Part shown: piece by piece, positions 33,514 through 47,022 of the stretch
Position numbering within the stretch: position 1 is the first letter of the stretch
Layout of the letters: each line of letters starts with the position of its first letter
The notes under the pieces: model-generated
Seen by the model: the letters and a program-made list of their open reading frames with translations, nothing else
Told to the model about the DNA's origin: nothing
Database searches by the model: none
NCBI GenBank assembly: GCA_004335835.1
Contig: RWJK01001208.1
Span: forward strand, 186,001 to 250,000
Source: Scenedesmus sp. ARA3
Lineage: Eukaryota; Chlorophyta; Chlorophyceae; Sphaeropleales; Scenedesmaceae
DNA length: 64,000 nucleotides
Direction: 5' to 3'
Made by a program: the position numbers and the translations under genes

Positions 33514-36500
33514 CTAGTAGTAATCATCGCCAGCCCAATGATTCAGCAGCGCAGCAAGCGGTTGGAACCGCGCCACGCCATCAGCACCAACTGACACAAG
33601 GCCCTCACCAACCGCTGCCACGTCAGCAACAGCAGCAGCAACAGCAGCCGCCGGCCGCACCCGCAGCAGCGGCCCACCATCCTCGCCACCCAGCCCACCA
33701 CCGCCCGCCCTGCTGGCACCAGAGCCCACCACCCGCTCCAGCAGCCCCCGCCGCTCCGTGTAATGCGCCAGCTGCAGCAGCTGCAGCGTACTGCCTGTGT
33801 GCGCATTCACCACTGCAATACTTCCATCTTTACTACCACTCACCACACAATCACCCAGCCAGCTCGGCGGCCGGAATGCACTACTCACACTACTGCCGCA
33901 CTCACTGCCGCCATTACTCGCCGACATGCCGCTGCTGCTGCCCACCATCCCTGGATCCCAGCACGTCACACAAGTGACACCTCCAGCAGCACTAGATCCA
34001 CTAGTTCCACCTCCAGATCCTGTATGCGGCTTCACTGACCACAGCGGCCGAGCATCAGACAGCAGCCTCACATCAAAGCCCCTTAGCTCCCCCAAATCAT
34101 CTCCCACCACAAGCACAGCACCAGGGCCGGCCCCAGAGGCACCTGCTGCGCCAGGTACCAGGGTGAGGGCGGCGGGCGTGGCGCCGCGCGCGCTGAGCAG
34201 CATGGCGGCGCAGGCGGAAGAAGGGGGCGCGAGCGTGTCGACGAGCACCACTGCGCCACCCTTGTCATTCACGCCGCCGACAATGACCTGAGACAGAGAG
34301 TTTGCATGTGGCATGTAAGCATGTAAGCATCCTGAGAACCTTCGATCGAAATGGGCTGTGCGCAAGACAGTAAGTAGTAGGATCCAGAAGTGATGCACAG
34401 TAGGAAGGTTGTGTGCAAACAATGAGCAGAGAGCAGGGGCATGGGTGCACGCAGGCTGCCTCAGGCCAGGTACAGCGCATGCTCAACTAACGCTCACCAC
34501 CCAGGAACATTCAGCGCAAATCTCATATACAGCAGATCAAGTTGAGGAAAGCCTGCCATGGCACACCATGCCAACGACTTCAGCCATTTAATCAGCGGAC
34601 CCCGCCCCACCCCGACTCTCTCAAGGCACATCGTCATCCACCAGCATCCACACCAGACAGCCACCCACCTGGCTGCCGGTGTCCCCCAGGAACGTCAGCG
34701 CAGTGCCGGCCTTGCTCAGGCAGTGCCCCAGCCACTCAGCATGCCCCAGGCCGTCCACGGCACTAATAAAATCTTGCCGCCACAGGCCCACCAGCCCGCC
34801 GCAGCCCACCGCCCCAAAGCGGCCGCCGCTGCGGCTGAAGCGCAGCGCAGCCGGGCTGCCCCAGTGCGGCGTGGCTACAGCTTCGTGTAACGCCAGGCGC
34901 TTCGGGGCCGCCTGCAGCTGCAAAAACGAAAACAACAGTGCATTGCAGACAGGTGTTGAGTCGTTTCGCCAAGGTGAGAGGGGCTGCCCCAGTGGGGTGT
35001 GGCAACGGCTTCGTGCAGGGCCAGGCGCTTCGGGGCGGCCTGCAGCTGCATGCGTGGAAGCGGATGCAGAGACAGCACAGAGCACAGAGGTAAGTTGGAA
35101 GGATGCGAAAAGCTGATCCAATGCACAGTGGCCACGGCTTCATATAACGCCAGGCGCTTGGGGGCGGCCTGCAGCTGCATGCATGAAAGCGGTTGCAGAA
35201 ACAGCAGAGGTAAGTAGAATGTGAGAGGAGCTGCCCCAGTGGGGCGTGGCCACGGCTTCGTGTAACGCCAGGCGCTTGGGGGCGGCCTGCAGCTGCATGC
35301 GTGGAAGCGGTTGCAAAAACAATGCAGTGCACAGAGGTCAGCAGGGGGGGGGGATGATTGGAGCTGCCCCAGTGCGGCGTGGCCACGGCCTCATGCAGGG
35401 CCAGGCGCTTTGGGGCCGCCTGCAGCTGCATGCATGAAAGCGGTTGCAGACAGGTGTTTAGTCGTATCGCCATGGTGAGAGGGGCTGCCCCAGTGGGGCG
35501 TGGCCACGGCTTCGTGCAGGGCCAGGCGCTTCGGGGCAGCCTGCAGCTGCAAAAGCGGAAACAACAGTGCATTGCAGACAGGTGTTTAGTGATAACGCAA
35601 GGTGAGAGGCTCTGCCCCAGTGCGGCGTGGCCACGGCTTCATGTAACGCAAGGCGCTTCGGGGCCACCTGCAGCTGCATGCATGGAAGCGGATGCAGAAA
35701 CAATGCAGTGCACAGAGGTCAGTAGAGGGAAGATGATTGGGGCTGCCCCAGTGGCCATGGCTTCATGTGATGCCAGGTGCTTCGGGGCCGCCTGCAGCTG
35801 CACACATGACATGCATTGAAGGAGCAGCGCAGTGCACAGGGTTGGGTGGTGAGCAGCTGAGAGGGGCTGCCCCAGTGGGGCGTGGCCACGGCTTCGTGCA
35901 GGGCCAGGCGCTTCGGGGCGGCCTGCAGCTGCATGCACAGAGACAGCAGCACATTTCAGCGTGTCTGGTAGCCTTACACAAACCCCATGTGTGCAATCAT
36001 ACTCAGAACGCAAACACACAAACTGCGCCCCCAATAGTTCCATGCACGCGCACAGTCTGCCCCAGCGCCCCAGCAGCCGCACACCTGGGCACATAGGCCG
36101 CCCTGCACACCACGCACATACACACACGCAAACATGCTGCTGCTGCACAGCCATCAGCCGCACCTGTGTAGCTGTGCTGGGCACGTAAGCCGCCTTGCAC
36201 ACCGCCTCGCCAAACTGCCACAGGTAAATGCGCCCCGTGCTGCTGCCGCTGGCATACAGCGGCCGCGTCGGGTGCGCTGCCAGCGCTGCTGCCTGCACAT
36301 GAGCCATGCCTGCGCTGCCAAAGCTGTGGCTGCGTCGGTTTGGGAACTCCCCCACTACCCACGGGTCCTGTGGCCATCGCAGCTGCTCAAGCATCTGAGA
36401 CATGAAACCTGAGAGGCTCGAAGACCCAGCAGCACCAGATGCAGCGGCGAGAGGGTTTGCGGCTGCAGCGCCTTGCAGACCTGTTGGCGAGCTTGAGCTG

Positions 36501-37862
36501 GTTTGAGCTGGCAGCGGCGCCTGCTGCTGCTGCCGCCGGCGCTGAGGGGATAAGCTGATGGTGGCGTTCAAGTGGCTGAGTAAGTTTGCGGGCGCACACA
36601 ACTCCCCAGGTAAGATGCCTGCCTGCTTGGAGGCGAAGACTAGCGGGCGAGGCCGCCCGGCAGCTGCTGCGCTGCCAGGCTGGTGCATTCCTGGCTGGTG
36701 CTGCTGCTGCTGCTGCTGGCGTGGGCTGGTAGCAGCAGCAGCAGCCGCCTTGTGTGTATGTAGCACCATGCAGGAGTACTGTGTCCCCACACAGGGTGCT
36801 ACTGCCCGCAGCTTATCTCCTTCTAGCCTGGCCAGCTCCCAAGACAGACCCAGCACACAGTGCTGCTGCTGCTGCTGCTGTTGCTTGCTGCTGCCGGCAG
36901 TGCTGGCTGTTGCTGGCTGTTTGGCGTGCTGTGTGCTGCCTGGTGCCACTGCGTGTGGTGCTGCTGCTGACGCTCCTACCCCTGCAGCAGCTGCCGCTGT
37001 AGGCTGCGGCTTGCTGGCAGGGGCCGGAGCTTGTGCTAAGCTTGCTGCTCTGCTGCTGCTGCTGCTCCTTGCTTCGCTGGGGCTGAGCGCACCGCTGCGG
37101 ATGCTGTTGGTGCGCGACAGACAGATCGCAAGTACAGCATCCGGCCCTGCTGCTGCTGCTGCTGCTGCGTCACTTGCCACAGTGACCCCAGCTGGCCTAT
37201 TGCTGCTGCTGCTGCTACTGCTGTGCTGCTGACCCTGATCTGGGAAGCAGCACCAGCTTGCACCAGGAGGGGCAGCTGGTAGTGACAGCAGCGGCCGCTG
37301 CGCTGCAGCATGTCGCGCCAGCGCTACCGCTGCTGCTGCAGGCTCCACTTGCAGGCCCAGCCGCTGCAGCAGCGGCAGGTGCTCTGCTACTGCTGCCTGC
37401 CAGTACGCCACATCCATCGCCCTCACTAAACTACCGCCTCTCCAGCTGCCAACACCCCCTGGATCCTGTGCGTCTAGCACCTGCTGCTGCTGCTGCTGTT
37501 GTACTGCCTGAGGAGGGGTAGTAGTTGTACTGCCTGGTGCCAGTTGTAGTGCCAGTACCGCCGCCGCCAGCCTGGCATGCCACATCAGCCCCAGCAGTAC
37601 ACCTAAAACCCCAGGCCCTGCCCCGCAGGGATCACCCAGCACATCTGCAACAGATAAGGCCTCTGCAGCGGCCCAAGGCAGCCCTGCCACCTCAGCGCAG
37701 CGCGCAACACGCAGTGAGAGCTTGCTGAGGGCTGTGATAAGGCTCCCAGTGACAGCGCGGCCCTCAATTTGAGTGAGGCCGCATGTGAGGACCCAGTGCA
37801 GGGCCAGAGGCAGCTGCCCGAGCACTGCAGGACTCTGCTGGTGGTGCGCTGGCCGCGAATGG

Positions 37863-37894
<32 letters not shown>

Positions 37895-40800
37895 GGAGGT
37901 GGCTGGCTGTGCAGATGCCTCGGCTGCTGCTGCTGTTGCCGCTGCTGCTGCTGCATCCATTGTAGAGGAAGGAATTGCCGCCAGCCCTTGCTGCTGCAGC
38001 TGCTGCTGCTGCTCAAAGGGTCGAGCCACATCATCCCCAACTTCCTCAATGCTGAAGCCTGCTGCTCCCGCTGTCAATCTTGACAGCAGCACGCTCACTG
38101 CACCGCCGCCGTCGCGGCCGCGCACCCACGCACACAGCGCAGCAGCAGCAGGGTCTGCATCTGCCTCTGCCAGCAGCAGCAACTCCTCATCGACTAGCCG
38201 CCGCTGCAGCACACCACCAGTAGCACTCGCTGCTGCTGCTGCCGGTGTGGCTGCTGCTGCTGCTGCTGAGTCCAGCAGGCGAGCCACTAGAAGGGCCAGC
38301 TGGGGGTCTGCTGCTTCCCTTGCCAGCACTGACACAGCATCCCAGCCGCTGCCGGCAAGCACGAAGAAGGCTGCAGCAGCAGCAGCAGCAGTGACGGGCG
38401 CAGTGGAAACAGGTCAGCTATGCAAGTACAAAAAACAGGCAGGATTACTGCAGTATGCCTACATGTGCAGAGGTGCAGTTGCTGGCACAACTAGACCAGC
38501 ATTCACACAACAGGAGAGCAGGTGCCCTGTCCTAGCAGGCCCTACCCAGGCTCGAACTGGGGCTACTGGATTCAGAGTCCAGTGTGATCACCACTACACT
38601 ATAGAGCCAACTCCAATCTGCACCCAGCCAGGTTCGAACTGACGGCCTTCCGTGTGTTGGACAGATGTGATGACCAACTACACCATGAGTGCTGGTGCTG
38701 CTGCTGCTGCTGCTGCAGATGTTCTGCATCTGCGACTGGGGATCGAGCAGACACACAGCACAACTGTGCCTGCGGCCAGGCTGTAGCGGTAGGGTGATGG
38801 CTTGCCCACCCCTGTAACCGGCCTCTCTCTGTAGCGGTGCTGCACCAGTGACGCATCACACGCCACAGCACAGCACACCACACCACAACCACACTCGACC
38901 AGCAGCACATCAACCCCCTCCACCCCACCCCACCTGCGGCCAGGCTGTAGCGGCGCTTCCCCAGCAGGCAGAAGACGCACACTGCAGCACAGCACACCAC
39001 AGCACAGCCACACCACAGCCGCACCGCACATCATTTCCGAGGCCCTCAGCGCACCTGCGGCCAGGCTGTAGCGGTGCTGGCCCAGCAGGTGCAAGGCGCG
39101 CACTGCAGCACAGCACAGCACACCACAGCCACACCACAGCCGTGCAGCACACGCAGCTAGCACACATGCGACCAGGCTGTATCGGTGCTGAAGCAGCAGG
39201 TACAAGACGCACGAATCACACCACAGCCACACTGCAGTCGTGGTAATACAAACCAGCCAGCGCGCGCACCTGCCGCCAGGCTGTAGCGGTGCTGCCCCAG
39301 CAGGTGGAAGGCGTTCTTGCTGGCGGCCGCCCTGCCCTCAGCACTACTGAAGTCACGCGCCAAAAAGTCCGCCACCTGCGCCACAGCACAGCACGGCACA
39401 GCACAGCACAGCATAGCAGGCTTGGTGTAAACAGGCTCACCGGGAAGTCTGCCAAATGCGGCGTAGCACAGGAGGGGCCAGGCCAGCACAGCACAGGCCC
39501 GCACATCACATCACGGCAAATGCCAGCACAGCAAGAGAGACGCCGTTGAAGGATGGCAGAGGCTCACTGGTGTTGGAAGCTTTGATGGTGCAAAGCAGGG
39601 TACAAGCCAGCAGAGCATAGTGCAGCACGGCGCAGTTCAGAACAGTGCAGCACGGCGCAGTTCAGAACAGCACGGCACAGCAGGCTGAAATGTGGTGCAG
39701 CGCGGGGAGCGAGCAGCAGGTGGCGCCTGTGGCGCCATCGGTTCAGCAGAATCTGACATCAGCAACACCGCTTCTGTTGAAACGGACCACCAGACCACCA
39801 TCTCTACCAGCAGCAGCAGCAGCGGCAACAGCAGCAGCAGTGCCGCACCTTCTTGTTGCCGCTGCTCCTGAACAGCCCCTGCAGCACCGCCTTCTTCCCT
39901 AGCGCCGCATACAGCAGCGCAGGCTCGTGCGCGTCCTTTGTTGCTGCGAACTGTGCTTTTGCCAGCGCATCAGCGGTGGCTCGCAGCGCTGACTGCTGCG
40001 TGAGCCAGAAGCCCGCGCCCAGGGCGCGCAGCTTGGACCAGGTGAGGGCTGCAGGCAGACACACAAGAAAGGGGAAGATGAGCATGATGAGTCAGCACAG
40101 CACATCGCTACACAGTTTGGCAGGGCGTGTAGCTTGGGCCAGGTCAGCGCTGCAGGCGGTGAAAAAAGGAGGACGAAGGGCAGGAAGAGCATGTTAGGGT
40201 GGGCACTAGGTCAGCACGGCAGCGCTGACTGCTGCGTGAGCCAGAAGCCCGCGCCCAGGGCGCGCAGCTTGGGCCAGGTGAGGGCTGCAAGCAGATCCAG
40301 AGAGGGAGAAAAGAGAGTGAGAGGGAGGCAGCAGAGGTGCGGCCATACGGTCAACGCTAGAGCCCAAAGCGCGCAGCTTGAGCCAGGTGAGGGCTGCAGG
40401 CAGATCGATCGAGAGAATGAGAAAAGAGAGTGAGAGAGCGGCAGCAGAGTTGCGGCCATACGGTCAACGCTAGGGCCCAGGGCACGCAGCTTGGGCCAGA
40501 TGAGGGCTGCAGGCGGTGAAAAAAAGAACAGAGTGCAGAAAGAGAGGCACGATAATGCAGCCAGAAGCTCAGCAGTGCATATGACCGAAGAAGTGGTGGA
40601 GTGCGCTGGCAGGCTGGCAGGCTGGCATGTCAGCCCTGCAGGTGGCGTTGTTCCTTGTGCATGATAGGCTTGCAGACTGTCCAGCCGAGGCGAGGCAAGG
40701 GCCTGACTCAGCTAAGTTCTGGTCAAGATAGACAAAGAGATAGACATGCATGTTGGGATGCAGCACACTACCAGCAAGTTACCAGAAGACCGATGCACAG

Positions 40801-40979
40801 CATCCACAATTAGCGTGGCAGCAAACATGCAGGGCATGTGATGTAATACAACCAACGTGTCTGCGGCACTCTTGCCTCAGCACGGCACTCACCGTGCTGC
40901 TGCGCACGCCCCTGCGCTGCAAAGCTGCCGCCAGCAGCAGCCCCTCCTGCTGCACCACCACTGCTGCTGCCGCCAGACC

Positions 40980-41017
<38 letters not shown>

Positions 41018-43285
41018 ATGTGTTGCTCTACTGCATCAGGCACCAGAGGCAGCAGCGTATCAAGCAGCGCTCCCTGGCTGCTGCTGGCTGCTGCCCACAA
41101 GCAATGCAGCGGCGTCACTCCAGGCAGGAGCCCCACAAAAGTGGCCCAGCTGCTGCAGCTAGCAGCCCGCGCTGCAGCAGCAGCCTCAGAAGCAGCTGAT
41201 GCACCCCCGATGTCTTTCAGCGAAGAGAAAGATAGCATCGACGCAATCGACATGCTGCTGCGCATCGCCACAGTTGCGAGACCCCTACTGCTGCTGCTGC
41301 GGCGGCTGCCAGATGCGCTGCTGCTCAGGCCCCTAGACACCAGAAGCCCAGCTGCACCACCAGCCTGCAGCTGCTGCAGCCGGCCCGGCGACAGCGGCGG
41401 CGTGGCCCTGCTGCCGCTGCTGCTGCCCCGGCCATCTGCCGCAGCAGCTGCTGCAGCTGCAGCAGCAGATGATGGCGGAACGGGAGCAGCAGGATAGTGT
41501 GCAAGCAGCGCCGCGCCCCTGCTGCTACCTGCCGCTGCGCTGCGGCTAACACTGACCGGTTGGAAGAGCCGTATCACAGCAGCAGCAAAGCGCTTGTCGT
41601 GCTCGTCCCTTGCTGTCACTCCTGCGGCAGCTGTTGCTGCGCCGCTGCTGCCAGCTGCGGCTGCTGCTGCTAGCTGCAGCAGCGCTAGCCGCGCATTGAC
41701 TGCAAAAAGCCGGCCAGCTGCATCCAGCTGCTGAAACAGCACACTACCATAAGCAGGATCATTTGCCGCAAGCAATGACAGCGGTACTGCCTTTGTACCG
41801 CCTGTGCCAGCCAAAGTACCGCTGCTAGAAGCAGCAGAAAAGCGTCTACTGCTGAGACCTAACCCGCCACTCTCTGCAGACCCCAGACCACCGCCAGATG
41901 CCCAGGTGGCTGCCAGGGCTGCTGCACTGGCCGGGCCGCCGGCACCTGTTATAAAGCTGTTATAACTGTTACTTCCGGCACCATCCTCGTCATCTGCTGC
42001 CTCTCCATCTTCACCCATGAAGGTGCGGGTGCACAGTGCAGCAGCAATGTGGCAGAGCCGCTGTGCTTGCTGAACACTCAATCCCAACTGACTCAGCAAT
42101 TGCACATCCCCAGCTTGGCCTGCCTGCGCTTCCGCTGCTGCTGCTGCTGCCGCATCATTCGCGCTGCTGTCCTGCCGGGCATATCTGCTGCTGCTGCTGC
42201 CGCCCCTGTAGCCGTCTTTGTCTGCTTCAGCAGCTCCAGCTGCACCCAGCAGCCTCGCAAAATAAGCAGTAGACGCGGCAGCATCCTTCGTTGCATCGCT
42301 GCTGCTGCTGCTGCTCTTGGTGGCAGCTATGCCTAGCAGCCGATGCAGCTCCCGGACCTCTGCACGGCTCAACAGCTGCTTCTTGGCTGCTGCTGCTGCT
42401 GCTGCTACTCCACCGCCTTGCCCTGCTGCTGCTGCTGCTGCAGGCAGCTTTTTGGCTGGGGGTGGTGGCTTTGGGAAGACTGCAGTGGCCTTTGCAAGCA
42501 TGCGAGGGTCGCAGTTATGCACTTGCGATGCATCGAATGTCAGTGCAGCTGCTGCTGTTGTAACAGCAGCTCCTGCTGGCCCTGCTGTTGCTGCTGCTGT
42601 TGGCTCTTGCGGAGCCTGGTGGTCTGGCTCCTGCTGCTGCTGCTGCTGCTGCTGTTGGGTATGCTGCATATCCTGCACTGCTGCTGCTGCTGCGGGAGCA
42701 GGTGTATCCCAGTCATCATCGTCAGCACCGGCACCAAACCCAAAACCACCAAAGGCTGACATGTCAAGCATGCCTGTTTCCATGGCAGACACTGCAGCTG
42801 CTGGTGGAGGTACCGCTGCTCCTGCTGCTGCTGCTGCTGTGCTTGTTGGCTCTGCTGCAGTAACCTGCTGCTGCTGCTGCTGTTGCGGCTCCTGTTGCGG
42901 CTCCGTCTGCTGGCTCGCTGCTGGTGTGTCCCAATCATCATCGTCACCAGCTCCAGCACCAAACCCAAAGCCGCCAAATGCTGACATATCCAGCATGCCA
43001 GTGTCCATTGCAGACACCGCAGCAGCTGCTGGTGGAGGTACCACTGCTGCTGCTGTACTTGTTGGCTCGGCTGCAGTAACCTGCAGCTGCTGCTGCTGCT
43101 GCTGCTGTTGTTGCGGCTGCTGTTGCGGCTCGGTCTGCTGGCTCGCTGCTGGTGTGTCCCAATCATTGTCATCACCAGCTCCAGCACCAAACCCGAAGCC
43201 GCCAAAAGCTGACATATCCAGCATGCCAGTGTCCATGGCAGACATAGCACTGGGAGCCTGAGATGCTGCTGCTGGCTGTGCAGTT

Positions 43286-43324
<39 letters not shown>

Positions 43325-44723
43325 GCTGGAGCTGCGTCCCAATCATCATCATCAGCAGCAGCGCCACCAAACCCAGCAAAGTCCCCAAATGCAGCCATGT
43401 CAAGCATGCCAGTATCCAGAGCACCAGCACCACCAGCTGCTGCTGCTGCCGATGATGATGATGATGCAGCAGCAGCAGCAGGGGCTGCTAGTTTGCTGCG
43501 CCCTTGAGCACCTGGCTCGGGTGTGCCAGGCGCCAAGGTGCTGCTGCTGCTGCCGCCAGCATCACCTGCACCAGCAGCAGCCTGCTGCTGCTGCTGCTGC
43601 TGCTGGCCATCAGGTGCAGGCATCGCTGACGGCTGCTGCCAGCCAGCAGCAGCAGCGGCTGATGCATTGGCCGGGAGGCTGTAGCCGAGTGCTGCTGCCA
43701 CTACTGCATCCCTGAATGCGCAGCAGCGCTGCACTGCTGCAGACACAGCCAAGCCGCACTCGCCAGCAGCTAGCAACACTTCTAGGGGCACTACAGCAGA
43801 CACTGACCCAGCGCTGCTGCTGCTGCTGCTGCTGCTGCCACCATCAACTGCTGCTGCTGATACGTTCGCCAGGGCTGATGTGCCACCATCAGCTGCTGCT
43901 GCTGCTGCTGCTGCTGTATCTACCACTGCAATGTCCTCATCTATATCCTCTCCCTTAGCCCTTCGCAAGGCAGCCAGCAGGCAGCGCAGCACACCTGCAG
44001 CAGCCTCATTCCTGCCCTGGCCCAGCAGCAAGCTGAGAACCTCTGGGTGATACAGAGGCAGGCTGCTGCTGCCTGCTGCTGCTGCCAGCGCTGCATGTGT
44101 GGCCAGTGCCTGATGGGGGTGCGACAGCAGGGCACCGGCAGCTGGCCCGCCAGGCATGTGCAGCAAGCCTGGCGGCTGCCAGCTGTCGACTGAGGTTTGA
44201 CCAGCTGATGTTTGACCGAGGTTTGACCAGGGCTGCTGGCTGCTCAGGACCATGCTGCTGGTGCTGCTATTGACAACGTTGGCATCTACACCTGCTGGCC
44301 TTGCTGCTGCCGCTGCTGCTGGCTGTTCAGCTGCAGCGCCTGCTGCTGCTGGTGCTGCTGCTGCCAGGTTTGACAGCAGCAGCAGCTGGCTGCCTGTGAC
44401 GAGCAGCGGCAGGCCCAGCTGTGTTGCTGCTATGAAGTTCACACTGAGGCCTGCCTGGTAGCAGGCGATGGTGTTCCACTGGCCACTGCAGCGCAAACAG
44501 ATACAACCCGCAAGTAGCAGCCCTCAGTGCGGGAGATATCACACCTTGCCTGGGAAGTACTGTGTTGTCCTTTGTGTTGTCCTTCAGTGCAAATGCATGC
44601 GCTGCAGCAGTCTGGCTGAAAGCACTCACATCCCTCCCGAGCAACCCACACTGCTTTTTATGTTCTTACGTACAGCTAGCCCGCCACTCTTTAATCCTGT
44701 GATGCAACAGGATGGAAAGCGTT

Positions 44724-44815
<92 letters not shown>

Positions 44816-45089
44816 CCGCACCTGTGGTCCCTACTGTACATCTCCAGCAGGCCGGAGGCATAGCCCACTGCCAGCAGCGGCGGCAGCCCTGCAGTGTCCA
44901 GCCATGCCAGACTAGCAGCAGTGTCCTCCAGTGGCAGCAGGCAGTCCAGCAGAAACACTGGAGCAGCAGCACTGCTGGCGCTGCTGCTGCGCAGCGGCTG
45001 GCGGCTGTGGCTGGTGGAATTGCTGCTGCTGCTGCTGCGCGTGGAGCCCTCAGCACACCAGATGAAGACGGCATCCTCCATCTCAGTCT

Positions 45090-45120
<31 letters not shown>

Positions 45121-45520
45121 GCAAACGGCAGACGGCGCAGCAAGATTCTGGACCAACAGCCAGGTTGGTTTCAACCAGGGCACATGACCAAGCTGTACTG
45201 GCCAGCCGATTCTGCTGCTTGGTTGTATCACAGAAGCAGCAATGACTGGCAATATCATGCGTTTTGTCCAACACAGGCATCTGTATCCTGCTGCATGGTG
45301 TGCTAGCGCTGCGTCAACAGCATGAGGTCGCTGTGCCACACAGCAGCAGCAAATGCGATAGCAGCAGTGATGCGGCTCACCTGCCCGCATGTGATGGCTG
45401 CTGCTGCATAGCCGGCGCTGGTGCACAGCGCCACAGCCACCACTATGCCTCCGAAATCAACCCCGCCAACATCACAGCAGCTGGCCTGCACCAGCTGCAG
45501 CCCTGGGCCAATGCCACGCA

Positions 45521-45552
<32 letters not shown>

Positions 45553-46251
45553 ACTGGTCCAGCTCCTGTACTGCTGATAATATCATCATCAGCAGCAGCA
45601 GCAGCAATGCTGCCCACAACTTGCCAGAACATAAGGACGCCAGATGCATTGCCTGTCACAAGGAAAGGACTAGCCGGACTAGGGCAATGCAAGCAGGATA
45701 CAGCAGCTGACAGCTGCTCTAGCCTAGCCACATCCCCTGACTCTGCTGCTGCATCTGCTGCATCGGCTGACTCAGCACTGGACAGCGCATGCTGCTGCTG
45801 CTGCTGCTGCTGCCTGGGCCAGTCGCTGCCAATGCCAGCAGCAACAGCAGCGGCGATCACATCTGCAGCAGCCGTCTGCTGCGGCTGCGACACCGACAGC
45901 TGCCAGTCGTCAACCGCAGCAGATGCAGCAGCATCCTTGCTGGCTGCTGCTGCTGCATCTGACAGCCGCCTCTGTTGCTGCTGCTGCTGGCCCTCTGTGC
46001 TGGCCTCTCCTGAGCTGCAAAGACCAAGCAGCACTGCCTGCAGCGCAACAGCCTGCTGCTGCTGCTGCTGCTGTTGTGCACCTGCTGGGACAGGTGCTGC
46101 AGACACCTCCACCAGCTGCTTTAGCAAAGAGATGCCTGCTGGCAAGTCCAGATGCACCAGCACCTGGACGCCAGATATGTACACCCCAGAGGCAGCGGCA
46201 GCAGCAGCAGCAGCAGTGCTCGACCCCAAGCCCTGCTGGCTGTGGTAGCCG

Positions 46252-46290
<39 letters not shown>

Positions 46291-46461
46291 AGGTATTTTC
46301 CGCCTGAGAGCGTCACCAAGCACACGTCAACGCCCTCCCTGCCATGCACAGCCAGCAGCAGCGGCAGCCCTGGCGCCTGCGCTGCTGCAGCAGCAGCGGC
46401 TGCAGCTGCGCCGCCAAACGTAACCCAGCAGCAGCTCCTACACTGCCGCCAGCTTGACGGC

Positions 46462-46511
<50 letters not shown>

Positions 46512-46983
46512 CAGGTACATGGGCAGCTGCTGCACTGGTGCCAGGCCCCACAGAGCCACGCTGCCCCTGGTGCTGACTGTTGCTGCTACATTGGCAGCAG
46601 TATGCACGCTGACCTGCACAGGCAGCAGACGCAGGCAGCATCACATAATGCACGTCATGCTACTGGTGGAACTTGGTGCACTGCGAACTGCTCTCTCTGT
46701 CAACACCTGCCTGACAATCATGGTCAGCTAGTGCACTAATCCAACAATGTATACATGTCCAACAACACAAAGAACAGCAAAAAAATGTCGCTGCTTTCTA
46801 AGTAAATAGCTCACCTGCAGCCACTCCTCTGCCTGCCCCGTATGCAGCCGCCGGTGCTTCAAGCCCACCGAAATGGCCGAGGCTGGTGCGCCAGCCTCGT
46901 TATAACCTGTCAGTGGCGTCACTTGAAAACAGCGGGCCTCACTCAACCCCAGCCTGTTAGCAGCAGCAAACCCGGCAGCATCA

Positions 46984-47022
<39 letters not shown>

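Larger units (their letters stand above)
38371..39269 (-). repeat. Intron carrying degenerate copies of the 3' edge of Rav1/DmX-like exon 8
   Basis: The exon 39270-39375 ends with codons for LLGQHRYSLAAG. Copies of this edge are near 39163-39205, 39052-39095, 38932-38976 and 38767-38795, with a short piece near 38829. They share CAGGCTGTAGCGGTGCT in plus orientation. Spacing is roughly 110-150 bp. The same intron carries two tRNA genes at its acceptor-proximal end. Confidence 0.85.

Noticed and set aside
34975..35945. Regular ~125-bp array resembling a CRISPR or satellite
   Set aside because: There are no short identical repeats with unique spacers. The unit is a diverged copy of an exon edge plus intron, and the setting is eukaryotic.
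42317..43261. Plus-strand 314-codon frame with repeated NPKPPKADMSSMPVS
   Set aside because: It is the antisense of the repeated coding motif in the Rav1/DmX-like exon.
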